NCBI RefSeq assembly: GCF_029813835.1
Contig: NZ_JARVKV010000006.1
Span: 62,001 to 126,000 of the forward strand
Length of the DNA stretch: 64,000 nt
Direction: 5' to 3'
Origin: Streptomyces sp. DH37
Lineage (GTDB): Bacteria; Actinomycetota; Actinomycetes; Streptomycetales; Streptomycetaceae
In this document: positions 48,914 to 56,583 of the stretch, piece after piece
Position numbering within the stretch: the first letter of the stretch is position 1
Layout of the letters: each line of letters opens with the position of its first letter
Notes under the pieces: generated by a model
Told to the model about the DNA's origin: nothing
The model's database searches: none
Seen by the model: only the letters and a program-made list of their open reading frames with translations
Program-made: the position numbers and the translations under genes

Positions 48914-49741
48914 TCAGTCGACGAGCTCGCCCTCGATGGGGCCCTCGTCGTAGTCCTCCGGCCCGGCCGGCTCGGCCTGCGGGCGCGGGGTCTGGACGGC
49001 CGCGGTGGGCCCGTTCTCGGCGGCGACTTCCTTCGCGGCGCGCAGCTGCTCCTTGCGCCACTCGGTGGAGGTCGGCACCCACGGCTCCAGGCGGCGGGCG
49101 ACGGTCTTGAGGACCATCTGGTCGAACCACTTCACCCACGGGGACTTGGGGTGGTCGCTGCCGCGGGACTCCTTGCGGACCTTGTCGATGTAGTCGCGGT
49201 TGATGACGACGACGCGGGACGGGGTGCCGTCCTGGAAGATGCCGTAGGCGTAGGCACCCTTGACCTCGCCTCGGTCGCCGAACCAGTCGACCTCGTGGTA
49301 GGGGACGGTCTGGGGGCCTTCCCAGCGGGGCGGCTGGTGGTCGTCGATCTTGCCGGGCTTCCAGATGAACTCGTCGTTGGAGCAGACGACCTCGGCCTGC
49401 ACGGTCTTGATGGCGCCGGCGCGGTAGATGCGTTCGACGACGCCGCGGTAGCCCTCGATGCCCTGGACCTCGTTGCCGAACGGGACGAGGTAGTAGGACT
49501 CGGTGCCGGGCTCGTGGCCGAGGCGGGCGCAGTCGAGGAGGGCGTTCATCAGGGAGCCGGGGTTGCGGCTGGCCGCGGCGGCGAGGTTCTGGTCGCGGCG
49601 GAGGCTGCCGACGGCGAGCCGCATCCAGGTCTCGCCCTTGATGTGCTCGGGGAGGACGAGGGTGAAGTCTTCGCGGTACTGGCGGACGAGGGCTTCAGGC
49701 CCGTTGTCGCGGGTGGCTATGGCGTTGCTGATCTGGCTCAT
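48914..49741 (-). CDS. recT: RecT-family single-strand annealing protein
   Basis: 275 residues from the ATG at 49741. PEHIKGETWMRLAVGSLRRD, NPGSLMNALLDCARLGHEPG and YYLVPFGNEVQGIEGYRGVV are RecT-core motifs, continuing with ESRGSDHPKSPWVKWFDQMV and KTVARRLEPWVPTS. Acidic C-terminus. It anneals complementary single strands made by the partner exonuclease, for phage recombination and replication. Its start overlaps the exonuclease stop by four bases. Confidence 0.92.
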   Translation of the reverse strand: MSQISNAIATRDNGPEALVRQYREDFTLVLPEHIKGETWMRLAVGSLRRDQNLAAAASRNPGSLMNALLDCARLGHEPGTESYYLVPFGNEVQGIEGYRGVVERIYRAGAIKTVQAEVVCSNDEFIWKPGKIDDHQPPRWEGPQTVPYHEVDWFGDRGEVKGAYAYGIFQDGTPSRVVVINRDYIDKVRKESRGSDHPKSPWVKWFDQMVLKTVARRLEPWVPTSTEWRKEQLRAAKEVAAENGPTAAVQTPRPQAEPAGPEDYDEGPIEGELVD

Positions 49742-50628
49742 GCGGCGGTGCTCCTGTAGGGCTGGAGGGCGTGGGTGGTGCCGTCGGGGTTGACGGTCCG
49801 GTAGGCGATGCGGCGGTCGCCGCAGACGGCGCGGTAGCCGCTGCCGATGAGGTCGAGGACTTCGGAGGCGGCCTGGCGTCTGGCTGCTTCGGCGGCCCGC
49901 AGGTTGGCGCCGGTGGCCTCGTACCGGTCGGCGAGGTCGATGGGGATCTGAACGTCGACGTCTTCGCGTCCGGCCGGCTGGCGGCGGATGGTCTGGTAGG
50001 TGGCGTCGGAGTCGTCGATGTCGGGCCGGTTGCCGTGGCGGACGTCGTCGAGGAACCGTTCGGCGGCGTCGCGCATGACCTGGGCGTCGGTCTCGTCGAA
50101 CCAGACGGTGTATTCGCGGTAGTCGCAGCCGCCGATGAGGACGGCGATGTCGGTGCGGCGGTAGCCGAGGACGTCCATCTGCTGGAGCGTCTGGCAGCGG
50201 TAGTGGATGGGGACGCCGTCGGGGTCGCCGTCGGGTCCCCATTCGTCGCCGGTGGGGCTGGTTTTGAGTTCGACGAGCCGGTCGTCGGCGATGCGGTCGG
50301 GGGTGGCGCGCTGCCATTCGCGCTGGGCGTGCCGCCAGGTGCCGGTCTCGTGGAGGGTGAGGTCGGGGTGGTTGTCGGCGTACTTGGCGGCGACGGCGGG
50401 CTCCAGGCGGACGCCCCATTCCATCGCCGGGTTCGTCTCGAACGGGGGGCTGGGGAGGCCGGCTTTCTTGTGCCAGAGGGAGAAGCGGGACTGCCAGGGG
50501 GACAGGCCGAGGACGGCGGCGATCTCGGTGGCGGTGATGCACAGGCCGCCGCGGGCTTTCTCCCATTCGGGGGTGCCGGGGGTGAACTGGCCGAGGAGGA
50601 TGCCGGTCGGGGTGATGGCGGTGGTCAC
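49738..50628 (-). CDS. YqaJ-type viral recombinase / exonuclease
   Basis: 296 residues from a GTG at 50628 sharing a base with the upstream TAG. ITATEIAAVLGLSPWQSRFS, NPAMEWGVRLEPAVAAKYAD (catalytic Glu), RIADDRLVELKTSPTGDEWG (E-x-K of the nuclease) and IHYRCQTLQQMDVLGYRRTD (Q motif) define a YqaJ/lambda-exonuclease fold. It degrades one strand of dsDNA ends and works with the adjacent RecT. Confidence 0.9.
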   Translation of the reverse strand: MTTAITPTGILLGQFTPGTPEWEKARGGLCITATEIAAVLGLSPWQSRFSLWHKKAGLPSPPFETNPAMEWGVRLEPAVAAKYADNHPDLTLHETGTWRHAQREWQRATPDRIADDRLVELKTSPTGDEWGPDGDPDGVPIHYRCQTLQQMDVLGYRRTDIAVLIGGCDYREYTVWFDETDAQVMRDAAERFLDDVRHGNRPDIDDSDATYQTIRRQPAGREDVDVQIPIDLADRYEATGANLRAAEAARRQAASEVLDLIGSGYRAVCGDRRIAYRTVNPDGTTHALQPYRSTAA

Positions 50629-50831
50629 TAGAACGGCACGACCTCTCGGCGCCTGCGCCACAGGGGGAGGCGGATTCCGGCGGGGTCCCAGCAGTCGCAG
50701 AGTTCGGGGCCCCAGGTGGTGTCGATGCCGCCGTGTCCGGCGCAGGTGGGGCATGCGGGGTCGGGCTGGCGGGTGATGTAGAGGGCGCGCTGGTGGAGTT
50801 CGATCTCCCAGCGCCAGAGGCGGATGCGCAC
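50628..50831 (-). CDS. Small DnaJ-like zinc-knuckle protein
   Basis: 67 residues. ACPTCAGHGGIDTTWGPELC followed by DCWDPAG gives CPxCxGxG ... CxC, a motif like one repeat of the DnaJ zinc domain, between basic Arg/Trp-rich ends. Coupled to the exonuclease gene; may be an accessory or an independent small early protein. Confidence 0.6.
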   Translation of the reverse strand: MRIRLWRWEIELHQRALYITRQPDPACPTCAGHGGIDTTWGPELCDCWDPAGIRLPLWRRRREVVPF

Positions 50832-50849
50832 GGGCTTCTCCTTGGGGGG

Positions 50850-50954
50850 TCAGCGCTGGGCGCCGCAGCGGGCGCAGCCCTTGTGGCCGGGGATCTGGAC
50901 GTGCCCCTCGGGCCGTTCGTTGCCGTACAGGTCGATGCAGCGGTTCTTGTTCAT
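50850..50954 (-). CDS. 34-residue zinc-knuckle protein
   Basis: From the ATG at 50954 (GAAAGGCCCCGAG upstream). MNKNRCIDLYGNERPEGHVQ followed by IPGHKGCARCGAQR; one CxxC near the end plus an early Cys and two His could hold one zinc. Spacing to both neighbours is normal for this operon. Function unknown. Confidence 0.5.
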   Translation of the reverse strand: MNKNRCIDLYGNERPEGHVQIPGHKGCARCGAQR

Positions 50955-51009
50955 CTCGGGGCCTTTCGAGGTCGAGTGCCGTTGGTGGCGGTGGCCGGGG
51001 CTTGGTGCA

Positions 51010-51043
51010 CCTGCCGCCGGGCCGGTGTCATCCCGGCGGCAGG
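51010..51043 (-). terminator. Hairpin in early operon spacer
   Basis: A 12-bp perfect stem, CCTGCCGCCGGG (51010-51021) with CCCGGCGGCAGG (51032-51043), 10-nt loop, just past the stop of the gene at 51054. Likely a (partial) terminator before the recombination genes. No U tract. Confidence 0.65.
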
Positions 51044-51053
51044 CGGTCGGGGG

Positions 51054-51311
51054 TTAGGCGACGTGGTTGTCGCGGGCCTGCGGGGCGAGGCGGTGCCGGC
51101 AGGAGCCGGTGAGGCAGGGGCGGGCGCGGCGGTCCCACTCGTCGCCGTTGACGCGCTCGTGCTGGTAGCCCTCCGCGGTCTCGCGGCGCCGGTCGGCGGC
51201 GCGCGGGATGAACTCCTTGTGCGCGGCCTCGGCGGGGTCGCTGTCGAGCGCGGACGGGTAGACGGAGCCCTCGACGCAGCCGGCAGGGTTGATGCGGATC
51301 CAGAAGGCCAT
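51054..51311 (-). CDS. Small protein, unknown
   Basis: 85 residues from the ATG at 51311. AFWIRINPAGCVEGSVYPSA, then DPAEAAHKEFIPRAADRRRE and a Cys pair near RPCLTGSCRHRLAPQ. Possibly metal-binding. Starts at the stop of the upstream gene. No family recognised. Confidence 0.55.
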   Translation of the reverse strand: MAFWIRINPAGCVEGSVYPSALDSDPAEAAHKEFIPRAADRRRETAEGYQHERVNGDEWDRRARPCLTGSCRHRLAPQARDNHVA

Positions 51312-51640
51312 CACGCGCCCGCCTTCGCGGCGATGTTGCGGTCGGTGCCGCAGTGCACGCAGCGGACGAGGCCGCAGTCGCGGCCGTTGCGGTGCTCGAC
51401 GCTGGGGGACCAGGCGTAGCCGCGGTGGAGGACGACGGCGTACAGGACCGGGTCGTACTCGCTGCGGTCGTCGCGGAGCGCCATCTGGGCGAAGGTCGCG
51501 TTGTAGTCGGCGGCGTCGGCGAGGGCGGTCTCGGCGCTGTCCTTCTGGTGGATGTCGTCCATGCCGGAGATCCAGACGGCCCACTCCTGGTCCTCGTAGC
51601 CGAGGCGGGTGCGGTCGGGGCCGAACAGGTTCGTGGTCAC
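51311..51640 (-). CDS. Small protein with C-terminal CxxC
   Basis: 109 residues from a GTG at 51640 (overlapping the upstream stop). TTNLFGPDRTRLGYEDQEWA and VWISGMDDIHQKDSAETALA lead to VLYAVVLHRGYAWSPSVEHR and CGLVRCVHCGTDRNI. The alpha/beta first part plus zinc-like end is unassigned. Operon member. Confidence 0.55.
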   Translation of the reverse strand: MTTNLFGPDRTRLGYEDQEWAVWISGMDDIHQKDSAETALADAADYNATFAQMALRDDRSEYDPVLYAVVLHRGYAWSPSVEHRNGRDCGLVRCVHCGTDRNIAAKAGA

Positions 51641-51753
51641 TGCTGCTCCTTGAGGGATGCGTGGAGGTGTCGGGCGAGGGTGAGGAGTGCGATGCCTGCG
51701 GTGGTGAGGGCGATCGCGCCGGCCGGGCAGGCGAGACGGGCCAGGGCGGTCAC
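51637..51753 (-). CDS. 38-residue membrane peptide
   Basis: From a GTG at 51753 overlapping the neighbouring stop (GTGA at both ends of the coupling chain). TALARLACPAGAIALTTAGI continues as ALLTLARHLHASLKEQQ: one hydrophobic helix with a polar tail. Second very small membrane peptide of this operon besides 48365-48481. Confidence 0.5.
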   Translation of the reverse strand: MTALARLACPAGAIALTTAGIALLTLARHLHASLKEQQ

Positions 51754-51938
51754 TGGGCGGCCTTGCGGTGCTCGGGGCACAGGTCCCGTCCGTCGCGGGT
51801 CCATCGCCAGCCACGGGTCTTCAGCAGGCGGCGCAGCTCGCGGTGGGTGTACGGCTCGAACCGGACCGGCCAGTGGCCTTCGGGGTATTCGCACTCGGGG
51901 TGGTCGCAGAGGAGGATCAGGTAGGCGTCGGCGCTCAC
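51750..51938 (-). CDS. Small Cys/His protein
   Basis: 62 residues from a GTG at 51938. LILLCDHPECEYPEGHWPVR and RLLKTRGWRWTRDGRDLCPE then HRKAAQ: a C-x4-C ... C-x2-H arrangement typical of the small zinc-binding proteins of Streptomyces phages. Coupled at both ends to its neighbours. Function unknown. Confidence 0.6.
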   Translation of the reverse strand: MSADAYLILLCDHPECEYPEGHWPVRFEPYTHRELRRLLKTRGWRWTRDGRDLCPEHRKAAQ

Positions 51939-52123
51939 TGCTGCTCCCCTTCCGTGTGGACGACGGCCCCGTTCCAGCAGTCGGCGAGGTCGGGGTCGAT
52001 GTCGAGGAAGGCGTGACGTTGTTCGGCGAGGTGGGGGCTGGTCTGGCAGGCGCGGAGGTTCTCGATGAGCTGCTCCAGCGGCACGTCCAGGTCCGCGATC
52101 GTCCGGCCGACGGGGGCGGTCAT
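51935..52123 (-). CDS. Small acidic protein, unknown
   Basis: 62 residues. APVGRTIADLDVPLEQLIEN, LRACQTSPHLAEQRHAFLDI and DPDLADCWNGAVVHTEGEQQ: acidic, partly helical, with two separated Cys. Translationally coupled. No family recognised. Confidence 0.5.
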   Translation of the reverse strand: MTAPVGRTIADLDVPLEQLIENLRACQTSPHLAEQRHAFLDIDPDLADCWNGAVVHTEGEQQ

Positions 52124-52758
52124 CGGGGCTCACCCGCCTCGGCGTCCTCGACCAGCTCGGTCCAGCACTGCGGCCACTCGTCGGCGGGCTCCGCATACGG
52201 GCTCCACGGCTCCGACGCGGCGGTCTGGATCCACCCGAACGCCATCCGCTTCCCGGTGCCGGGGTGCACGGTGATGTGCTCGACGCGGAAGCGCGTGAGG
52301 AGTTCGGGAGCGGTGAACCCGTTGGCGTCGTAGGCGTAGGTCCGGCCGGGCTGGAAGAAGTCGGCGGGCACACCGGGGCACCTGCCGTGTACCGCAGTCC
52401 CTTTACGCAGTCCGGAGTGGAGGTGGGCGGGGTGCGGCTCCGGACGCACGCACGGGACCGCCTCGGCGCCGGCCTGCTGCTCCAGCTCGGCGACCCGCGC
52501 CCGCGCCTCGTCCCGCTCGCGCTCCAGCCGCTCGTTCGCGGCGCAGCGGTCGGCCTCCACCGACGCCAGCGCCTCCAGCTCGGCCCGCAGCCGCTCCACC
52601 TCGGCCCGGTACTGCTCGCACTGTGCGGCGAGTCCGTTGGCGGTGGCGCGGAACTCCGCCGGATCGACCATCCCGCTGCTGGTGGCGAGGTTGAACGCCC
52701 ACTTGATCAGCGTCTCGGCGGCCTCGCGCTCCGGCGACAGGGGGGTGGACTCGCTCAT
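52120..52758 (-). CDS. Coiled-coil protein with C-terminal conserved domain
   Basis: 212 residues from the ATG at 52758. A helical first part (ETLIKWAFNLATSSGMVDPA) and a coiled coil at about 50-95 (YRAEVERLRAELEALASVEA) lead to a C-terminal region (about 125-205) with FFQPGRTYAYDANGFTAPEL and ITVHPGTGKRMAFGWIQTAA. The latter resembles a beta-rich domain of unknown function common in Streptomyces phage proteins. Confidence 0.58.
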   Translation of the reverse strand: MSESTPLSPEREAAETLIKWAFNLATSSGMVDPAEFRATANGLAAQCEQYRAEVERLRAELEALASVEADRCAANERLERERDEARARVAELEQQAGAEAVPCVRPEPHPAHLHSGLRKGTAVHGRCPGVPADFFQPGRTYAYDANGFTAPELLTRFRVEHITVHPGTGKRMAFGWIQTAASEPWSPYAEPADEWPQCWTELVEDAEAGEPR

Positions 52759-53543
52759 GCCACACCCCCGAGCTGCTGCTGGGGAGCGGGCCCGCTGGTG
52801 ACGGCGTCGCAGAAGCGTGCGATGTCCTCGAAGGACTCGGCCTCGCGCCGGTACTCGATCAGGTAGAGCGTGCGGAAGCTCAACTCGAACTCCGTCGCAT
52901 TCCTCCGCGCGGCCTCCGGAGCGGCTCCCCGGGCAAGGAGGTACCGCTCTGCTGCCGTCGGATCCTCCGCCGTCCACGGTGCCGGGTGGAGGGACACTCC
53001 CGCCTTCGCCAGTTCGTAGACCGCGTCGCAGGCAGCCGAGCGATTGCCGTCGTTCACGAGGGAACCGGCCAGCGCGGCCCTCTCGGCCAGTTCGTTCAAA
53101 CGGGCCAAGGTCATCCGGCACTCGAAAGCGGCATGCCCGCGGGCCTCCGCGGTGGCGGACGCGCTGCAGTGGGCTTCGAGGACGGCTTCGGTGAGCCGGG
53201 TATAGGGAAGCCCTTGGGCGTACTCAACGACCTCGGCGAAGTCCCCGGACTCGAAGGCTTCCCGGCCGGCTGTGGTGGGCCATCGCTCGGAGCAGAAGGC
53301 GATCAGGGCAGCTTCGTTGTCCTCGAACTCAACGTGGGGCGTGGACACCCAGGAGCGGGCCACCGAGATGCCGTGCGCCATCGCGGCGTTCTCGTGTTCC
53401 TTGACCCGCTTCGCGGGGTCTCCGGTCTGGCCGACCTTCACTGTCCCGCTGCTGAACTCCAGGACGTAGACGTACCGCTCAAGGCGGCGGCGGATGTTCT
53501 CTCGCTGGCGATGCCGGCGATCAGCTTGCGATGATGGAGACAA
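52755..53543 (-). CDS. GIY-YIG-like protein (T5orf172 type)
   Basis: 262 residues. A basic N-terminus then ERYVYVLEFSSGTVKVGQTG with DPAKRVKEHENAA is the T5orf172/MUG113-like variant of GIY-YIG; NEAALIAFCSERWPTTAGRE supplies the usual Glu region. The C-terminal half is helical and unassigned. Third member of this superfamily in the element. It is the first gene of the long leftward operon after the excisionase-like gene. Confidence 0.68.
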   Translation of the reverse strand: MSPSSQADRRHRQRENIRRRLERYVYVLEFSSGTVKVGQTGDPAKRVKEHENAAMAHGISVARSWVSTPHVEFEDNEAALIAFCSERWPTTAGREAFESGDFAEVVEYAQGLPYTRLTEAVLEAHCSASATAEARGHAAFECRMTLARLNELAERAALAGSLVNDGNRSAACDAVYELAKAGVSLHPAPWTAEDPTAAERYLLARGAAPEAARRNATEFELSFRTLYLIEYRREAESFEDIARFCDAVTSGPAPQQQLGGVA

Positions 53544-53630
53544 CAGAGGTCCCCTTTCTTCTCGTGGGTGAAGGTGGATCTCAGGCCCCGGCTGCCGGGA
53601 TGGCCCCCGGCGGTTGGGGCCGCATGCCGC

Positions 53631-53888
53631 TCAGGCGGCGGCGTACTCGACCGGTGCGTTGGCGGGATCGATGTCCGGGTTGCTGTGGGGGTCGGCCGCC
53701 TCCTGTGCTTTCAGCCACGCGTCGAGGACGGCGATGCGGTAGGCGACCCGGCCGCCGATCTTGAAGCTGGCGGGCCCCTTCTTCTTCAGCCGCCACTTAC
53801 GCAGCGTGCTGACCTCGTAACCGAGGTAGTCGGCGGCGTCGTCGAGCCACAGGACTCCCGGCGGGGCCTTCCTCGGGGTGCGGTTCAC
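53631..53888 (-). CDS. Excisionase / AlpA-like HTH protein
   Basis: 85 residues from a GTG at 53888. PGVLWLDDAADYLGYEVSTL and RKWRLKKKGPASFKIGGRVA, then YRIAVLDAWLKAQEAA, is the MerR-like winged helix of AlpA/Xis family proteins (Excise). It lies close to the integrase and may direct excision or regulate early genes. Confidence 0.78.
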   Translation of the reverse strand: MNRTPRKAPPGVLWLDDAADYLGYEVSTLRKWRLKKKGPASFKIGGRVAYRIAVLDAWLKAQEAADPHSNPDIDPANAPVEYAAA

Positions 53889-53902
53889 AGGGTCTTCCTC
53901 TC

Positions 53903-54184
53903 TCAGGTGGGGGTCTTCGAGTTGGTGGACGAACCGTTCTGATCCGGAGACGCGGGCGGCGCGAAAAGCACCAGGACGGCGACGCCGACGGCCTCCGCGA
54001 TGCGGTGGGCGGTCTCCATGTCGCAGTCCTTGCGGACGCCGTTCAGGAGGTGCCCTATCAGCGAGTGGTGGGTGAGCCCGACCTCTTCGGCGAGGGTTCG
54101 GGTGCTGTACGGGGTGCCGCGTCCGGGGTGCTCCATGACCCATTTGAGGGCCTTGGGGTCCCGGAGCGTGTAGCGCACGCTCAA
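53903..54184 (-). CDS. XRE/Cro-like regulator
   Basis: 93 residues. TPYSTRTLAEEVGLTHHSLI, GHLLNGVRKDCDMETAHRIA and EAVGVAVLVLFAPP form a lambda-repressor-like helix-turn-helix with the usual C-terminal helix. Similar to Streptomyces and mycobacteriophage Cro-like proteins. It is the first leftward gene facing the rightward repressor candidate across a dyad-rich region, the layout of a lysis-lysogeny switch. Confidence 0.78.
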   Translation of the reverse strand: MSVRYTLRDPKALKWVMEHPGRGTPYSTRTLAEEVGLTHHSLIGHLLNGVRKDCDMETAHRIAEAVGVAVLVLFAPPASPDQNGSSTNSKTPT

Positions 54185-54428
54185 TGGATCTCCATTGGGA
54201 CGAACTGGCTTCGCTTGAGACCACTTAAGCAGACTGGAGACGTTACGTCTACAGATCAGAACGGCCGAAGGTGAAGTTTTGGCCGACTCGCTAGTCAGGT
54301 AGCCTCATCTTGTAGACGATGTGTCTCTGATCGGGGGAACGCTGCACGGCCTGACCTGCGAATTGCAGAGTCGGGACCGACTCACACGAGAGACAGACGA
54401 CGTGAATGAGACCGAAGGGACACCACCC
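54185..54428. promoter_or_regulatory. Candidate lysis-lysogeny switch region
   Basis: Divergent promoters are expected here. AGACGTTACGTCT (54238-54250) is a perfect 13-bp palindrome. CGTCTACA (54246-54253) has an inverted copy TGTAGACG (54311-54318), and TGTCTACA recurs at 54901-54908 downstream. These may be operators for the flanking Cro-like and repressor-like proteins. Related CGTCTAC dyads occur at 34833-34928. No unambiguous -35/-10 boxes. Confidence 0.6.
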
Positions 54429-54881
54429 ATGGAGGCTCCCGCCCAGGGCCTCGGCCGTGGCCAGACCAGCCCCGGCCCCCTCCCCGAAGCCGCCCGCGAC
54501 ATCGACCGCGACGACCTGAGCCGCCTCGTCCGCGAGGTCAACGACGCAGGCGTCTCCTTCCAGCAGATGGCCGATCGCGCCGCAGCCGCCGGCGAGAAAG
54601 GCTCCAAGCCCTACTTCCAGAAGCTCGCCACCAACGCGGTCGCCACCGCCCCCTCCCCCGACCTGCTGCGCGGCATCGCCGCCGGCCTGCGCAAGCCGCT
54701 CACGGTGGTGCAGCGGGCCGCGGCCGTCCAGTTCCTCGACTACCAGGCCACCGAGCTGTCCGGCTACGACGACGACGTGCGCGTCATCGTCGCCCACCTG
54801 GCAGGCATGGAGAAGATCGAGCGGAAGCGCTGGCTGGCGATGATCGAAGCCAGCGAGCGGGCCGCCCGCGAGGAAGGCTGA
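54429..54881 (+). CDS. Immunity-repressor candidate
   Basis: About 150 residues from the ATG at 54429 (an in-frame GTG at 54402 is possible). DDLSRLVREVNDAGVSFQQM, ADRAAAAGEKGSKPYFQKLA and RGIAAGLRKPLTVVQRAAAV match a type of small HTH-like protein seen at the same place, between early operon and integrase, in Streptomyces prophages. The C-terminal half is helical. Repressor role is inferred from divergence from the Cro-like gene. Confidence 0.62.
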   Translation: MEAPAQGLGRGQTSPGPLPEAARDIDRDDLSRLVREVNDAGVSFQQMADRAAAAGEKGSKPYFQKLATNAVATAPSPDLLRGIAAGLRKPLTVVQRAAAVQFLDYQATELSGYDDDVRVIVAHLAGMEKIERKRWLAMIEASERAAREEG

Positions 54882-55011
54882 CCACCTTCCGGAGACGGTT
54901 TGTCTACAACCTGTTGTGTCGTCAACTACACAGGGGTACCGTCCTTCCCTCAGGCGCATATGCCTCAGGGGACCCCCATCACCCTGCGGCGACACATATG
55001 GGGGTGCCCTC
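54882..55011 (+). other. Spacer with operator-like motif
   Basis: 130 bases between the repressor candidate and the next gene. It holds TGTCTACA (54901-54908), matching the motif of the switch region, and ACACATATGGGGGTG just before the ATG at 55012. Possibly the integrase-operon promoter; boxes not assigned. Confidence 0.4.
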
Positions 55012-55281
55012 ATGCTCTCTGTCCGCTTCGAGCACGACGAACTCGGCCTCTGTACCGACGACGAGCCGGTCTACACGGTGGAGCGAAGAGGAGGGATCAC
55101 CTACAAGCTCCACTGCGGCCTGTTCCTCCCCGAAGGGGTCGCGGCTCTCAACTCGGCTGCCGCCCGGGTCCTCAGCGGGGGACAGTGGTTCCAGCTGTGG
55201 GGAGGCGAGATCATCAGCATCAACTCGCCTGAAACGGGAGGCCGCCATGCCGGGGTACATCGAGGACCGCTGGTTCACTAA
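55012..55281 (+). CDS. Small protein overlapping the integrase start
   Basis: 89 residues from the ATG at 55012. LSVRFEHDELGLCTDDEPVY, TVERRGGITYKLHCGLFLPE and GGQWFQLWGGEIISINSPET form a beta-rich fold. Its last 35 bases overlap the integrase ORF in another frame, so translation is probably coupled. It could be a recombination directionality or integrase-control factor, but no known family is recognised. Confidence 0.55.
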   Translation: MLSVRFEHDELGLCTDDEPVYTVERRGGITYKLHCGLFLPEGVAALNSAAARVLSGGQWFQLWGGEIISINSPETGGRHAGVHRGPLVH

Positions 55282-56497
55282 GGACAAGAAGCCCACCGCC
55301 CGGCACGGCAAGGGGATGCGGTACAAGGTCACCGGCATCCCCGGCGTGCGGGCCCGGTCCTTCCCCGACGGGAAGCTGACTGCGGCGCGGGCGTGGAAGG
55401 CGAAGGCCGAGCACGAGGCGCAGATCGGCGAGTTCGTCGATCCGCGCCTCGGCCAGCTCTCCCTCAGGGACTACGTCGAGGGCCACTGGTGGCCGGCGAA
55501 GACCGGTGACCCGGCGACGCTGCTGACGATCCGTTCCCGGCTGGACCACATCACCGCGCTGCTCGGCGCCCAGCCGCTGAACGCCATCCGGGTGCCGCAG
55601 CTGCGGCTGTTCCTGAAGCAGATGGAGTCCCGCGTCGGCCCGTCGACAACGCACGAGGTGTGGGGCTACCTGTCGGCGGTGCTGCAGGCCGCGGTGGAGG
55701 ACGAGCGGATCCGGAAGAATCCCTGCCGGGCGAAGACCATCACTCTGCCGAAGATCCCGGACCGGAAGGTCCAGCCGTGGAGCAAAGAGCGGATCCGGGC
55801 GGTGCGCGAGGCGCTGCCGGAGCGGTTCCGGGCGATGGTGGACGTTGGGGTCGGGTGCGGGCTGCGGCAGGGTGAGGTGTTCGGCCTGGCGGTCGAGGAC
55901 ATCGACGAGGCGGCCGAGGTGCTGCATGTGCGGCGGCAGGTGAAGAAGGTCGGCTCGAAGCTGGTGTACGCGCTGCCAAAGGGCGGCAAGACTCGCATCG
56001 TGCCGGCCCCGCCGTACCTGCTGAAGACCCTCAAGGAGCACATGGACGCGCATCCGCCGAGAGAGGTGACGCTGCCGTGGGGGGACCCGGCGGACCCGAC
56101 CACGGAGAAGGAGGAGCGGGAGCGGGCCCCGCGCACCCACGCTCTGATCTTCCTCGCCGCCCAGGGCGGGGCGTGCCGGCGGGATGTGTGGAACGGCCGG
56201 TACTGGAAGCCGGCGCTGGCGGCGGCCGGAGTCATCGGTGAGGCCGTGCAGGTGCGGCAGGGGCCGCGGCGGCGGGCGGTGCGCAAGTACGAGGCGGCCC
56301 GCGAGGACGGCTTCCACGTGCTGCGGCACACCTTCGCCTCCGTGCAGCTTCACGCGAGGGAGCCGGTGGTGGCAGTATCGAAGTGGCTCGGCCACGCGGA
56401 TGCGGCGATCACGCTGCGGGTGTACGCGCACATGATGCCGGAGGCCGACGGGCGCGGGCGGCGCGCGATGCAGGAGTGGTTCGAGGCGGATTCCTAA
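55247..56497 (+). CDS. int: Tyrosine-type site-specific integrase
   Basis: 416 residues from the ATG at 55247 (GGGAGG upstream). The arm-binding/core-binding N-terminal half is followed by the catalytic domain with Arg207 (GLRQGEVFGL), His357-x-x-Arg360 (FHVLRHTFAS), His383 (WLGHAD) and the nucleophile Tyr393 (VYAHMM). All residues are present. It integrates and, with an excisionase, excises the element. It sits at the right end, so attR should lie just downstream; no tRNA gene is seen there. Confidence 0.95.
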   Translation: MPGYIEDRWFTKDKKPTARHGKGMRYKVTGIPGVRARSFPDGKLTAARAWKAKAEHEAQIGEFVDPRLGQLSLRDYVEGHWWPAKTGDPATLLTIRSRLDHITALLGAQPLNAIRVPQLRLFLKQMESRVGPSTTHEVWGYLSAVLQAAVEDERIRKNPCRAKTITLPKIPDRKVQPWSKERIRAVREALPERFRAMVDVGVGCGLRQGEVFGLAVEDIDEAAEVLHVRRQVKKVGSKLVYALPKGGKTRIVPAPPYLLKTLKEHMDAHPPREVTLPWGDPADPTTEKEERERAPRTHALIFLAAQGGACRRDVWNGRYWKPALAAAGVIGEAVQVRQGPRRRAVRKYEAAREDGFHVLRHTFASVQLHAREPVVAVSKWLGHADAAITLRVYAHMMPEADGRGRRAMQEWFEADS

Positions 56498-56501
56498 ACG
56501 A

Positions 56502-56521
56502 TCTCCCCAGATTCTCCCCAG
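56502..56521. repeat. TCTCCCCAG direct repeat beside integrase
   Basis: TCTCCCCAG occurs at 56502-56510 and 56513-56521, 11 bp start to start, six bases after the integrase stop. Could be integrase arm sites or part of attR. The other att end is outside the window, so no core can be defined. Confidence 0.5.
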
Positions 56522-56543
56522 TCTTATTGGATCAAGAGAAGCG

Positions 56544-56571
56544 GGCCCCTCTCGCCGGAGCGAGAGGGGCC
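56544..56571. terminator. Terminator between integrase and C39 gene
   Basis: An 11-bp perfect stem, GGCCCCTCTCG (56544-56554) with CGAGAGGGGCC (56561-56571), 6-nt loop, between convergent genes. It marks the likely end of phage transcription and of the host gene at 56584. Confidence 0.75.
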
Positions 56572-56583
56572 TGTCGGCTTTCG

